NCBI RefSeq assembly: GCF_004011695.2
Contig: NC_082412.1
Location: 310,001 to 374,000 of the forward strand
Source of the DNA: Ascochyta rabiei
Taxonomy: Eukaryota; Ascomycota; Dothideomycetes; Pleosporales; Didymellaceae
Length of the DNA stretch: 64,000 bases
Direction of reading: 5' to 3'
The translations under genes and the position numbers were made by a program. Positions 1 through 11,100 of this stretch are shown piece by piece. The notes beneath the pieces were generated by a model, which worked only from the letters and a program-made list of their open reading frames with translations, did no database searches and had not been told where the DNA came from. Within the stretch, counting starts at the first letter, position 1, and each line of letters begins with the position of its first letter.

Positions 1-886
1 TCACGAGAAGGTAACCGCCGAAGGTGCTGGGCAACAGGGCAGTCTTCCAGCCGCCAGCAAAGAAGCCTAGGGGTGTGTAGACAGACCAGAAGGCAACTGC
101 GGCGAAGACAGTCCACAGAGAAACCTTACGCCCAAGCTCAGTGATCAATGTACGACGACCTCGAGCCCGGTCACCAGCTTCGTCGCGGAACTCCTGCGTC
201 TGAATCGTAGTTGCGAGAATACCGAAGGCGATGATGGCTGTCCACTTCCAAGCTGCGGAGCTCAGAGAGACATCAGAGCCAACAGCAATGCTCAGTGCAC
301 CACTGAAGTAGCAGGAGAAACCAGCACCGCAAAAGAGATTGCGGATGATACCAGACTTGTTGCCGCCGCCGTAGTCGTTGTACGCGGTAATGAGGCAAAC
401 GTAGACGAGGAAGATGTGCATGACGTTGAGCTCGTAGCTTAACACGCCAGCAGCAAAGTGGGTGACTTTCAACAGCGTCTCGGCCTGTTCGGAAGTCATC
501 CGCCCGGAAGGAATAGGTCGCCATGGCTTGTTGATAGCGTCCTCTTGTACTGAGTCCTCACTACGTTGGTTCTGCACGCAGAATTGTAGGATGACAAGCC
601 ACAGCCACATGACGGTTTGCGGGATGCGTTGAACCACCGAGACGTAGCTTTGATCTGGTAGATTCAAAGTCGGGCCGGAGAGTGCTGCAAGGATACCGAA
701 GGCTGTGCCCGGGATAACAGTGTCCAAGATTTGATCCCCTGTGAACAAGAGCAGGGTCCGAGCGTGGAAGCCAATGTTGGCACCCAGATCCTTTAGAGAT
801 GCTTGACGACGTAAGAGAACCTTTGTAGCGTCGAGTAGGAGGTTGGGTCGGTGCGCCAACTTGGCGTGAAGTTGATCTTGATGCAT
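1..886 (-). CDS. UbiA-family prenyltransferase, 3' end beyond window
   Basis: A single open frame starts at the ATG at 886 and runs off the left edge, giving about 295 residues. The protein is rich in hydrophobic helices, as expected of the multi-pass UbiA superfamily (PF01040), which transfers an isoprenoid chain from a polyprenyl diphosphate to an acceptor in a membrane. Two acidic clusters sit where the family places its Mg-diphosphate sites: residues about 106-116 (NQRSEDSVQED, followed by INKPWRPIPSGR) and about 232-246 (EFRDEAGDRARGRRT). The second matches the DxxxD-type motif well. The first is less canonical. The acceptor cannot be told from sequence, and similar fungal proteins occur both alone and in meroterpenoid clusters. 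No partner biosynthetic gene is visible on the right side. The C-terminus is outside the window. Confidence 0.75.
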   Translation of the reverse strand, partial: MHQDQLHAKLAHRPNLLLDATKVLLRRQASLKDLGANIGFHARTLLLFTGDQILDTVIPGTAFGILAALSGPTLNLPDQSYVSVVQRIPQTVMWLWLVILQFCVQNQRSEDSVQEDAINKPWRPIPSGRMTSEQAETLLKVTHFAAGVLSYELNVMHIFLVYVCLITAYNDYGGGNKSGIIRNLFCGAGFSCYFSGALSIAVGSDVSLSSAAWKWTAIIAFGILATTIQTQEFRDEAGDRARGRRTLITELGRKVSLWTVFAAVAFWSVYTPLGFFAGGWKTALLPSTFGGYLLV

Positions 887-2962
887 GGTGTGTTTTTCTG
901 AGATAGTCTCAATTAGAGACTCTGGAGATGTGCTGAGGGATGTCGACATGATCTGTGAAAGACTGGCTCTTATGAGTTGTTCTGTGACAGTTGGTGGTCA
1001 GGATCTTTTCTATAGTAAACAATATCTGTTCCAGTTGTAGTTGTGTAGTTGCTCTGCAGATGGACATAATCAACTGGGCTTTATCTGGATAATGATTTTC
1101 TGTGCTGCTTAGCACAGTCTTTTCACTAGGCTTCTATAAGATAATGTGAGAACAGCCTGTACGCACATGCGTTGATGGTGAAAGCCCAAATACGCAGTAA
1201 GCCTACTCCGAAGGGTGGCAGACCTGAAATTCATGTGGCCTTACAGTGCTAGTCTCGGCCCGTCCATTACTCGGCTCGACGCCAATATCTAGCGGACCAA
1301 TGAGTATGGCAACTCTGAGCATCAATTAGTACGAATAAAGATTGTCGGTAGGCTAGATTTTACCGACACCAGACCAGGCAATCAATCGTATATGCTGACG
1401 CCTGACGCAGGACCGCGCAGCGCATACATGTTCACTTGCACCATAGCACGTATTGCATAGAGTTCTGTCGGCACGGCGCGATCTAGCCCCACAAAAGGAT
1501 TGAGCTTACGGCGCCTTCCCCGTCCGCGTTACTAGCGTAAGAGCGCCCACGGGATATTTTACACTGCGAGCAACACCTGAAAGCGGCTACAAAAGGTATG
1601 TCTTGAATCCATGATGTGACAGAGTTAGAAAAACTAGATGTGTTGATACTAATTTTGCCCTATATTCTATACTTATGTCTGCTGAGTGATGTGTTCAGGA
1701 GGCAGAGCCGACGTTGAACAAGATTCAGGCGCCCTATATGCAGGACCCTGATTTCCGTGGTGGTAGATACTGTGCATGAGCACAGACCTGCAAGCAGGTA
1801 GCGTTAAACTAAATAGGACTAGCTGGTGGTCCAGCGTTACCCCTCAACTATCTTGCTATGGTAGCTGGCAGAAGTAGTGTAGGTGGGTCATGGCAACAGG
1901 AGATTGAACTGAGGAGACAAGATCTTTAGGCAATTGCTTAAACATCAGCTAGCGTGTTTCCAGTGGCTGGTCATCGCCGCTCCACGCTCTGTGAGTGACT
2001 GTGAAGGATTGAGCAAGTAGAATTAGCTTAACAGCCACCGCCGGACGCACCTACAATACTTCTGCCAGCTACCACAGTACATCAAGCAAATGAGTTAATT
2101 GGCGTGCTAGTCAAATTCTATCCCACACCTTCTGCTATCTCACCTAAGCTCCGGGCTTGTACTTCTCAACAGGATTCTGCACTACTGTCCTGTCGTCTAG
2201 CTAACTTCAATCTCTGGAGATGTCCTTGTCCAAGACATTAGATGTGGATTCAAGAGCTTACGGCCCGCCTACCACGTCTGCGACACGGCGCCACACCACA
2301 CGTGCGTCAGCCAGCAAGCATGGGAAATTAAGAAACTTTCTAATGCGTGATCTCATCTCAAACTGTACTTGTATCTGTGAGAGAGATAGCTGCATGGACA
2401 AGTTTATGTGTGACCTTCTTGGAAGACCAATATACGCTCGGCAATGGCGAGGAAGGAATCGAACGGGCAGGGTTGACGCTCGAAAGTCGCCGTCTCCATG
2501 AATTAGACCGCGGTACGAGCTCATATTCTCGATTGAGTTGGGAAATGCGAGAGGATAATTGCAGAAAATCCGCTCGGAACAGTCATCTTCCGAACTGGAC
2601 TCCAGTCGAATGACACTGTGTTGTGAGCATCGATTTGGCTATCTTGACCCTGATATTACTCATCTGTAGTCGAGAACTTCGCTATGCCGGCCGTTTCACC
2701 AATATGAACATTGAAATGTATAGACTCTAACATAGCCACCAAGGTTTGCTGGGCCGGAAGCCCCAGGAGACAATTTCAAGTGCGGCTTCACATGGCTGGC
2801 GCATCCTCGACTTCCCAAGCAATTGAAGGCTCGTGCAAATTTGAGGCACCGGTATCGGCCAAGAACACTTCAATATTTCTCACACGACGATTACCAAGTT
2901 CCGGCTTGTGTTGCACACTACGCTAGGTCAGTAACGTATTGGGGTCTAGGGTCCATAGCGAC
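887..2962. other. gene-free intergenic stretch
   Basis: About 2.1 kb between the UbiA gene and the 3' end of the secreted-protein gene. The short open frames here overlap one another on both strands and show no protein-like composition, so none is called. The only structure noticed is the degenerate inverted repeat at about 1812-2116. Confidence 0.6.
1812..2116. repeat. degenerate terminal inverted repeats, MITE-like
   Basis: The segment around 1857-1885 (core GGTAGCTGGCAGAAGTA) recurs in inverted orientation around 2050-2078 with two mismatches over about 28 bp. Weaker similarity continues outward to a shared GACTAGC at both outer ends, giving arms of roughly 70-75 bp. The enclosed 150-170 bp has no open frame. 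This resembles a decayed non-autonomous DNA transposon. No target-site duplication was identified and the outer limits are approximate. Confidence 0.45.
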
Positions 2963-4120
2963 CTACAGCAGGTAGCCAATGCCGACACCGTTGGGTGATC
3001 CTGGTCCACCGTCAGCCGCACTGCAGTTATTTATTCCTCCATTAGGCTTACCCAGAATTAGAGAACCCGGGGTTTGATCTGCTGTCCAGCCCACCCAAGG
3101 ATAGGGCCTTAGCGCCTTATCCGCATCTCTTAGCGATTCATCTGACGCTGCTTCGATAGCAGCAGCAACGAGACGTTGTGTTGCGCCATTGGTGACAGAC
3201 CAGGTGATGATATGATGGAGCTTCACGCCTTTATCATGGTAAGGTTTCCAGGCGAGCCAGGTGATATCTGAAGATGATCGTAGATCAGGAAGGGCTGGGG
3301 CTTGTACAGGGGGGCGGCGGTACTGGCTCTGGTGTGCGGCACTGTACTGTTTCGCGATGACAATGACTGCGAGGTGATTAGTATTTTCGAGGCTTTAGCG
3401 CCTCGATTACTTACCACCATCCTTCGCGTTGATCGCAAACTGGTACAAAGCGCCAGTGACCTGCAGGAGTTAGCCTTGAGCGTTCGACTTCTTGTGCAAA
3501 AGGGCAACGCACTCTCACAGTGTGGCCAGTTCGCGGATTGGCGTATGTTTGGTCGTCGATGTTGGTGGTCTTGTGCTCAGGATCACCATGCGTGATACGG
3601 ACGCACTTCCAGTCCTTCTTCTCGGCCGACATACCCTTTGCCTCTAGAAAGGCTTGCAGGCCATACATATCCTTGCCGTTATCCATGTCGCACTTAGGGT
3701 GTCTCATGGGCAGCTTGGGCACGTAACCCCATCTGGTGAGATCTATCCACGGGTCAGTGTACATTGTGAGCGTAGCTCGTCCAACTTCGTACCGTCCAGT
3801 TGCAGAAAGTCACTATGAGCCAGAGCTCGTGGAGGTGTGAACATCTGCCCGGCTTTTGCGTCATCTAGATGCATCATAGGCCACAGCGCACATGCCTTGC
3901 CGTTAGCATCATGCAACTCTCGACCCATGGCTGGAGAGCCATCCCAGCGTTTCGACAGCGTAGAGATATTGGTGGCGCTCGACTTGCCCGTATAGACTGC
4001 AGTATTGACTCTGACCCTTTGATCAGGATGATGCAGATACTTGGCAGCAAATGAGCCAGACGTCATGAACAGGGCCACGAGGGAAAAGAAGATGGCATGT
4101 GTGGTCACGCCGAGGGTCAT
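2963..4120 (-). CDS. putative secreted protein of unknown family, four exons
   Basis: I do not recognise this protein. Four exons join in frame into 335 residues: 3793-4120, 3513-3742, 3415-3460 and 2963-3366. The introns are 50, 52 and 48 bp. Donors are GTACGA, GTGCGT and GTAAGT; branch-like CTGAC, CTAAC and TACTAATC lie before TAG, CAG and CAG acceptors. The first 26 or so residues (MTLGVTTHAIFFSLVALF, then GSFAA) look like a signal peptide. The middle contains THGDPEHKTTN and NPRTGHTVRVTGALYQF. The last exon reads DITWLAWKPYHDKG and GWTADQTPGSLILGKPNGG. Frame continuity across all three introns supports a real gene. The last codons are less certain: a GTAGGT donor at the stop, with a CTGAC branch and TAG acceptor 44 bp on, would extend the end slightly. 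It could be an extracellular enzyme or an effector-like protein; nothing visible decides. Confidence 0.6.
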
Positions 4121-4661
4121 GGTGACTTGGTCTTGTTGTTTAGTGGTGGATGGTCGAGTCTAAGCCGGGCTGGAATCAGAAAAGGGTTGCCAGCGATCAA
4201 GGTGCTCGGGCCGAACGGTCCTGCTTGGTGAAGGTGAAAAATGATGTTGGTAGCCGACTGCTCTTTCCTGCTCGCGTCAACGACAGCCGGCAATGACGAG
4301 GCTGCCCAACTGCGACTGGCAGCGACATTGACCGCTACCGACTTCATCTCCCTCCCCTAAATCTTTGCACGTTGTTATCAGCTTACGGCATGCCAATCGA
4401 AGGGACAGCTTCGTCTTCGGCTCCAGCATGAGTGACTATGCTGTGCGAGATTTTCACACCGGCTTAGCAGTTGATGGTGAGCCGCAGGAAAATAAAATGA
4501 ATGAGCAGTGAAAGGACAGGAGAGAACTGCGCTCATACGACGATGATAGACTAACGAATATATCAACCCTGAGTTGCGATTGTAAATTCCAGACAAGGAC
4601 TTTATATCGAGTCGCATAACAGGTATCATCGAGCGTTGCATGCGTATCTCACCACGACACG
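4121..4661. other. intergenic region upstream of the secreted-protein gene
   Basis: Holds the promoter of the gene ending at 2963 and the 3' flank of the nitrilase gene. Nothing else is recognisable. Confidence 0.5.
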
Positions 4662-5766
4662 TCATTGCGTCTGATCGTTCCATTCATCCTTTGGCTTCTT
4701 CTCCTCAGCACGGATCTTGAAGCGATCTGTCTTCTCGTCGGCCCAGTGAGGGCGCGCATCGAAACCGAACTGAAGAATCTCTGGGCGTTGGTAGTGTCCC
4801 GCGGCATCGATCCAAACTTTGACAGCACCGAGCTGCGCAAAATCGATTTCTCCTTGCACTAGTTTCTCTTCACCACCTGTGTGCGGGCCTGCAATGAAGT
4901 TGCAGAAGGGAGCTATGATGGACGACCAGCCGCCTCCCGCTTTGACAAGGTCTTGCTGGCCGAGGTTCTCCTCCATCCAGCTGAGACAGGTATTGTCGAC
5001 GTAGTTGGAAGCTGTGATGACGAAAACTTGTGCAGTCAAAGCATGTGCTTTCATTAAAGCTTCAATTTGTGCGTCTGCGACAGCTTCAAATCCAGCCATT
5101 GTCGAAAGAGCTGGCCATGCTCCCGCATGTATATGCTGGTTTTGCATGAGCAACGCCTGGCGAGCGCCATTCATAGTGTGCTCCCAACATGCGAGACCTC
5201 CAAGGTTGTAGCCAAGCGACAAGGGCCAGTTGCGCAGAGTACTACCATCGCCCTGGGCCCAGATGTAGCGCTCAACATAGGTTGGCTGAAGCTTGCGATG
5301 GACTCCCAGAATTGTTCCGTCATTGTCGATGATGACTTGTGAATTGAACAAGGTGTGTCCGTTTGCAACCCGCTCAGAGACGCCGAGATTGATGGCAACA
5401 GCAGTACGCCGGCACGCATCCTGAATAGCGCTGACATCCTCTCCATTCGGCTCCACTACAACACTCTCCTCAGCATACTGGGCCAATGCGCCGACTTGTT
5501 TCAACGGGGCATAGCATTCGGCCCAGTACTGCGGTTCTGATCAGCGCTTGACATGTAGGGCGGCTCAGCCGCTTTTCAGGCAGCCACATTAATTTACTCA
5601 CAGGGTAGCCGGGAATGAACGTTTCCGGAAACACAAGCAGCTTGATGTCGTCCACTGCAGCTTGTTCGATCAAAGCAATCGTCTTCTTGATTGTCGCAGC
5701 TTTGTTCATGAACACCGGTGCTGCATGGGCGGCAGCCACCTTGAACTTGGTTTGTCTGGCCGCCAT
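4662..5766 (-). CDS. nitrilase (carbon-nitrogen hydrolase)
   Basis: Two exons, 5602-5766 and 4662-5528, are separated by a 73 bp intron (GTGAGT donor, CAG acceptor) and encode 343 residues, the usual nitrilase length. The catalytic triad of the CN-hydrolase superfamily is in place: Glu48 in VFPETFIPGYP, Lys134 in HRKLQPTYVER and Cys169 in GLACWEH. The segment after the cysteine (QNQHIHAGAWP) is typical of fungal nitrilases and cyanide hydratases. Such enzymes convert nitriles to carboxylate plus ammonia (EC 3.5.5.1), and some members mainly hydrate cyanide or nitriles to amides. Which substrate applies cannot be read from sequence. No targeting signal is evident, so a cytosolic enzyme is expected. 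It lies divergently to the rhodopsin-like gene, about 500 bp apart, and beside the secreted protein gene. Confidence 0.93.
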
Positions 5767-6264
5767 TGTATCGAAACGTGGATCAATGACGCGAGGGGCA
5801 ATTGCGCAACAAGAGGAGGAGAGGTTTCACTGTAGGAAGCAACAAGCAAACAAGAAACAGGTGAGTGAGGGGTCAGAATTGCACATGTCGAAGCCTACGT
5901 TCGCACTTATCACCGCTGCAGTACGAGCTGGTCCCTCCACGAACCGCCGTCCGTGTTCAGCATTCACTAGTCTATACCGCATTCGTCCAATGCCGGAAGC
6001 TGATCAAACAAGCGAGCCCCATTGTATCCCCTCACCGTCCCGTACAAGCACGTTTGTTTCGTTTGAATCTGGCTGCCGCCCACAAACTTTATCGTGAAAG
6101 GTTACACGAAGGCGGACATCCATACTTGTGATCATGCCGTCTGACCCTCAGCTCTGGTTGGATCCCCCTCGCGTGATGGCGACCAGATCGACGCTGCAAT
6201 CCTCCCTGCACTCCTACGCTCGACTTGCTCAAGGCCTCCCTCTAACGTCTTATGCGTTCCTGCC
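5767..6264. other. divergent promoter region
   Basis: About 500 bp between the nitrilase gene (minus strand) and the rhodopsin-like gene (plus strand). It must hold both promoters. No tandem repeats or recognisable regulatory motifs stand out. Confidence 0.5.
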
Positions 6265-7745
6265 ATGGCCGTCGATTATTTCGCAAACCCGCCACCAGGA
6301 TTAGACTTGAGCGAATCGCGAACGGCAGCCAACAACGCTGTTGGCATTGTTCTTTTTGTCTTGTCTGCTATCTTCGTTGGCCTACGACTGCTCACAAGGC
6401 TGAGGTTGAAGCGCGAGCGACTTGGCCTGGATGACTACCTCATGTTCTTGGGGCTGGCCCTGAACGCTGGGAACCTGGCATGCTGCATAGCGGGTAAGCA
6501 ACCTCGGTGCTACTTTGATGGAAGGAACGGCATAGCTTAGGCAATTCTAGGTGGTTTCTTCGGCCTCGGGAGACACATCTGGTCTCTTGATGCATATCAG
6601 ATGCGACAGATCACAATCGTATGAGCTTTCGCCTGGCATCCAAACTTCTCGTTTAACTTCGCCGTAGATCACCTTTGCGTATGTTTTCATCTACGCATGG
6701 AGCGTGTGCATCATCAAGTTCTCGATCCTCGCCCTCTATCAACGTATCTTTGGATTGTCGTGGGTGGGCTGGTTCTGCGTTGCTCTAACCACTGGCTACC
6801 TCATCACGAACCATGTCGTTCTGCCGCTGTACACACGGCCTTTGGGCTACTACTGGAACCAGTGGTATGGCGCTGAAGGTATTGTTCAGGTAGACGAAGC
6901 AAAGGTGAGCGGTGTTCGCTTTGCGTCCACTGAGGTGCTATCAGTGCTTCTGTTGACTCAGATACAGTTCTACCTTGGTGTCGGCATAATCAATCTTTTC
7001 GGCGATATCTGCATTTTGACCGTCCCGATTTCGAACGTCATACGTTTACGACTCGAGAGGACGCAGAAGATAGCAATCGTGCTCATCTTCATGCTCGGAA
7101 GTTTGTACGTCCATCTCACCTATATCCGCCAGCCTGTCAAGAGGCACCCGCGAACCCGTCGCTAACGGTGCCAGCGTCTGTTTTGCCTCCATGTACCGCA
7201 TCATCACAATCGCACGACTAGTCCAGTCCCGAGACATCAGCTGGGCGAAAAGCGACGTCTTCATCTGGTCCTCAGTCGAGCCCTCCATCGGCATCATATC
7301 CGGCTGTCTGCCTACTCTGCGGCCCCTACTCCTACACATCCTATCCTCATGGTTCAACTTCATCCCCTCAGAGCGGTCCTCGAGCGGCAAAGGCTCGCAC
7401 TCCATCAGCCTGAACCCAATCGAAACAATCGGCAAGAAGCGCACGCGCAGAATCTCAAAACAAGACACCCTCGGCGGCTCGCAGTTCACGCAGCTGCACG
7501 AGGACGCTGCAGGCGCCGACGAGCACGCGCGCGCCGCGCAGCACTCGCAGACGTGGCGGCCAGACGACGAGGAAATGTGCCGGACGACGACGACGGTGCG
7601 CGCCCGCAGCGACCATGGCCGCGCGCCCACAGAGCACAGCACGCCCGAGCACGCTGGAGATGGCGGGGGGATCGTCATGACGAGGGAATTCGAGTGGGAT
7701 GAAGCGAGGCGGACGTCGTCGAGTCGACACCATCAGTATCCCTGA
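6265..7745 (+). CDS. fungal rhodopsin-like (PTH11-related) 7TM membrane protein
   Basis: Five exons (6265-6493, 6551-6618, 6668-6904, 6962-7104, 7175-7745) join in frame into 415 residues. The protein matches the fungal rhodopsin-domain family (PF20684): seven hydrophobic helices, an early GLDDYLMFLGLAL segment after a basic loop, GLGRHIWSLD at the second exon, IIKFSILALYQRIF, and SVEPSIGIISGCLPTLRPLL closing the helical core. The remaining 130 or so residues form a polar C-terminal tail, as in most members. Members of this group are plasma-membrane proteins. Some PTH11-like relatives sense surfaces or host cues, but most have no assigned ligand, and this sequence gives no basis for one. No extracellular CFEM domain is present at the N-terminus. 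Confidence 0.85.
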
Positions 7746-7988
7746 CGCGATTGACCGTGTGAGAAAAGTGTATACATATCAAAAAACAACAAAAACATTA
7801 TGAATCATGTGATCGATCAATAGGCAGAATGATTTCTTCTTCTAGATTCTTAAGGCCTGGGACGCTAGGGAAATAGGTTTGGCGGTGCGCGCGTCCTGTT
7901 GCTGTTTCTGGCGCTGGCCTGCAACGCTGAGGGTTGATGGGGGCAGCGATAAGGGGGGTGGGTTGGGTAGAAGGGTGTATATATTGAA

Positions 7989-7992
<4 letters not shown>

Positions 7993-8019
<27 letters not shown>
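7993..8019. repeat. (AG)n microsatellite
   Basis: A near-perfect AG dinucleotide run of about 27 bp lies between the convergent 3' ends of the rhodopsin-like gene and RRP5. The rest of 7746-8147 shows nothing recognisable. Confidence 0.95.
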
Positions 8020-8023
<4 letters not shown>

Positions 8024-8147
8024 TATGAATAAACAAGCGAAATGATTTGTTTTCCTGAATCCATGGAGCCCAAGGACGCCGGAGAAATAAATGCAGCTAA
8101 GCTACCCATCCTATATCGACAATGGGTTACTCTCGACAACGGCTCGT

Positions 8148-11100
8148 CTACTCTTCATCCTTGCCAGCCTTCTCGCTCCGCCACTGCTCCTCCAGAGCGC
8201 GGACGCGCTCGACGCCCTTTGCGTTGCCGTTCGCGCTCTCCCACTCGGCCCACTTGTTGTACACGCTCGCGATGCGCTTACTCTTTCCGCCGGCCTTGGC
8301 AGCGCGCTCGTACAGGGCACGCACCGCGTCGTCTGTGCCGTGGCTGCGCTCCAGGTCGATGTAGACGTCCCACACGTCGCCCTTCTTGGGGAAGGTGCTG
8401 ACCAGGCCCTCGAAGATGGTGCGGCCGCGCTCGGCGTCGCCGTGGGCGCTCTTGAATTCCAGCGCGGCGAATTTCTGTGTTAGGTAGCGGTGTTGGGAGG
8501 AGGGGACGGATTGGGTTGCGCGCTGTAGCAGGGCGCGGGCCCGAGTTGGAGAGGGAGGGGTGAGGACGTCCATCAAGAAGGTTGCGAAGCCGAGCCAGAA
8601 GGCTGGGTCGGGTGTGAAGGACTTGTTCTTGGTCATGGACTGGTACAAGGAATCCGCTTTCTATCGAATTGTTAGCATGTACGTTGCTTGGAGGTGGGAA
8701 GGGGAGGCTCACGTCGAGCTTGCCGGACGAGATGTAAATCTTGATCATGCGCTCGTGCATTTCGCGGGAGTCCTGTTGTTGGCAGGCCTCCTTGAATGCC
8801 GACTCCACGACCTCGTCGCTAGCAGCATCGTTCTCAAGATGCAGCAGAGCAGTCCAGACGTCGAGCTTCTCCTTATCTTCGCGTGCGTTGATGGTGGCGA
8901 GCGCTCGGCGGGCAATCTGACGGGCCTTCTCGATCTCGTTGAGCTCGCGCTGGAAGACCATGTAGCGTACCCAGAGCTCGGCGCTGTTGGGCTGGCCGAG
9001 CAGGAGACGCTCGTAGTCTGCGACCGACTGGGGGCCATAGGCGTCAAGATCACCAGTCCGGTCCTCCTTGATGGTGGCTTTCTTGCTCTTCTTCTTCTTC
9101 TTGCTGGGCTCGTCATCAGACTCAGAGTCAGATGCGGCCTTCTTCTCGTCGAATTCAAGGTTAGCGCCTGTCCAGTCGAAGCCTGATGTGCTCAGTCCAG
9201 GTCCTGAAGCCTTGGAGGGCTCTGCGTCTGACTCGTCGTCGGATTCATCCTGGGCGGCATCATCTTCATCGTCGCTGTCTGCGCTCTTGACACTCCTCAT
9301 GTCGATGTCGTCATCAAGCTCGATGCCTCCGTCCTCCATCAAAGATTCATCATCAGCCTCGACATCGGAAGCATCCTCCATATCTTCATCGTCATCGCTC
9401 TCGCCCTTGATCTCGGAGTACTTCAGAGTGAAGCCAATCTTCCTCTTCTTGGGGTCCACGTTCAGCACCTTGGCCTTGACGACGTCGTCCTTCTTGTACA
9501 TCTCCTTTACCTTTTCCTTGTCGACTTGTGTGTCGGCGAGCTGGGAGATGTGGCAAAGACCGCTGACGTTGTTCGACTTGTCGATGAGCAGGAAGACACC
9601 ATAATCCTCAACGTGGCGAACCTTGGCCGTTACCATCTGGCCAACCTCGAGGTCGTTGAAGCCGATGGGCTCAGTGTACTCGCCCTGGATGACCGAGGTC
9701 TTCAAGCTCATCTGAGGGTTGCGCATGTTGTCTTTGTTGGAGATGACCTTTCCGGTAACGAGCTGATCGACGTGGAAAGCGGCCTTCCAGTCCTTGATGT
9801 ACGCATCGGAGAGCTCACTGATACGGACGTAGGCTTCCACCTTGGGACCGAGACGTACGTAGATGCCGTTGTCAGTGACTTGCTTGATGAAACCGCGTAC
9901 AACCTGATTGATCTTCAAATCAGACCTATCCTTGATTTCGGGATCCTTGACGGGCAGGGAGGCGCTGAGAACTTTCGATGGCCTGGCTGACAGTCCGAGC
10001 TTCTTGTTGGGAACATCGACGTCCACGACACAAACGCGAAGCACATCACCAGTCTTGAACTCCGACGGCTTGGCCTTGTCGTAATCGTCGGCAAGCTGCT
10101 CGAGGTAGATGGGCGCAGCGATGCTCTCGTTGATCTGTACAACGATGGAAGTGTCGTGTGTCTTGGTAACGCGAGCTGGCAAAACATAGCCCACCTTCAG
10201 GTCCTTGAGGGTGAGCTTGTTGCCGGCGACTGAGGATGCTGCTGTCAGGTCCAAGCGGCCAGCGGCCACATCGACTGACTTGACGCGAACCTTGAGGGCC
10301 GAGCCAACCGGGAAGTTGGATTCGATGGCAGACAGCTTCTCAAGGTCGTCGGTAAGATCCAGAAAGTCGATACGTCCGCGCACGTTGGCTGAGATGTTGA
10401 CCCAGACAAAGCGGTCCGCGATGTTGTTGACAAAGGCCACCAACGTAGCATCAGGTGTAATCTTGTCTAGGCTCAGAACATCAGCTTCCGTGGTGAGCTT
10501 GTCCTTCTTGGCGGTCAGTTCATAGGTCGGTGTCTTGTTGCTAGATCGGTGTGTGATGGGAAGGAAGCGGTGGTTGCGAGCGTCGTGCCTGCCGAGGATC
10601 TTTGCCTTGATGGTGTCGTTCATCTTAAACTGCGCCAACGGGTTCTTCTTGTCCTTGATATCGTCCCACGACTCGAAGATTTCCGCAACAGAGATACGTC
10701 CTTGCACGTTCTCACCAAGGGAAACATTGAGCTGTGTGTTCTTGATGGAGCGTACGCGGACACTTGCGGCAACGCCAAACTCGATGTCGGCGGTAGATGT
10801 GATGTTGGGATCTACAGGGTCAACCAAGGGCTCGCCGACCGGCTCCGTACCCTTGGAGGCACTGTCCATGTCAAGGTCTGCGTCCGTCTTCATTGACAGC
10901 CAGAAGAGCTCCTTGGCCTCGTCCACGTGCGTGACCTTGGCGGTTACGGACTGGTCCTTGCGCAGACCAAAGTTGGGAGAGCGGAGCATCTCATCGGTGA
11001 GCTGCGATTTGAAGACAGCACCACTGATGTTGTTGCCAAGCTCAAGGAAGATCTTGTCAGGGAGGAGGCCGCGCACGAAGCCGTAGACGGTTGCACCAGC

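Noticed and set aside
3285..4120. Three-exon model of the secreted protein ending in a Cys/Pro-rich tail at 3285
   Set aside because: A 52 bp intron at 3461-3512 with GTGCGT donor and CTAAC branch gives a longer model whose last exon continues as clear coding sequence to 2963.
5615..6131. Plus-strand frames overlapping the nitrilase start and the divergent promoter
   Set aside because: Shadow of the nitrilase first exon and unstructured promoter sequence.
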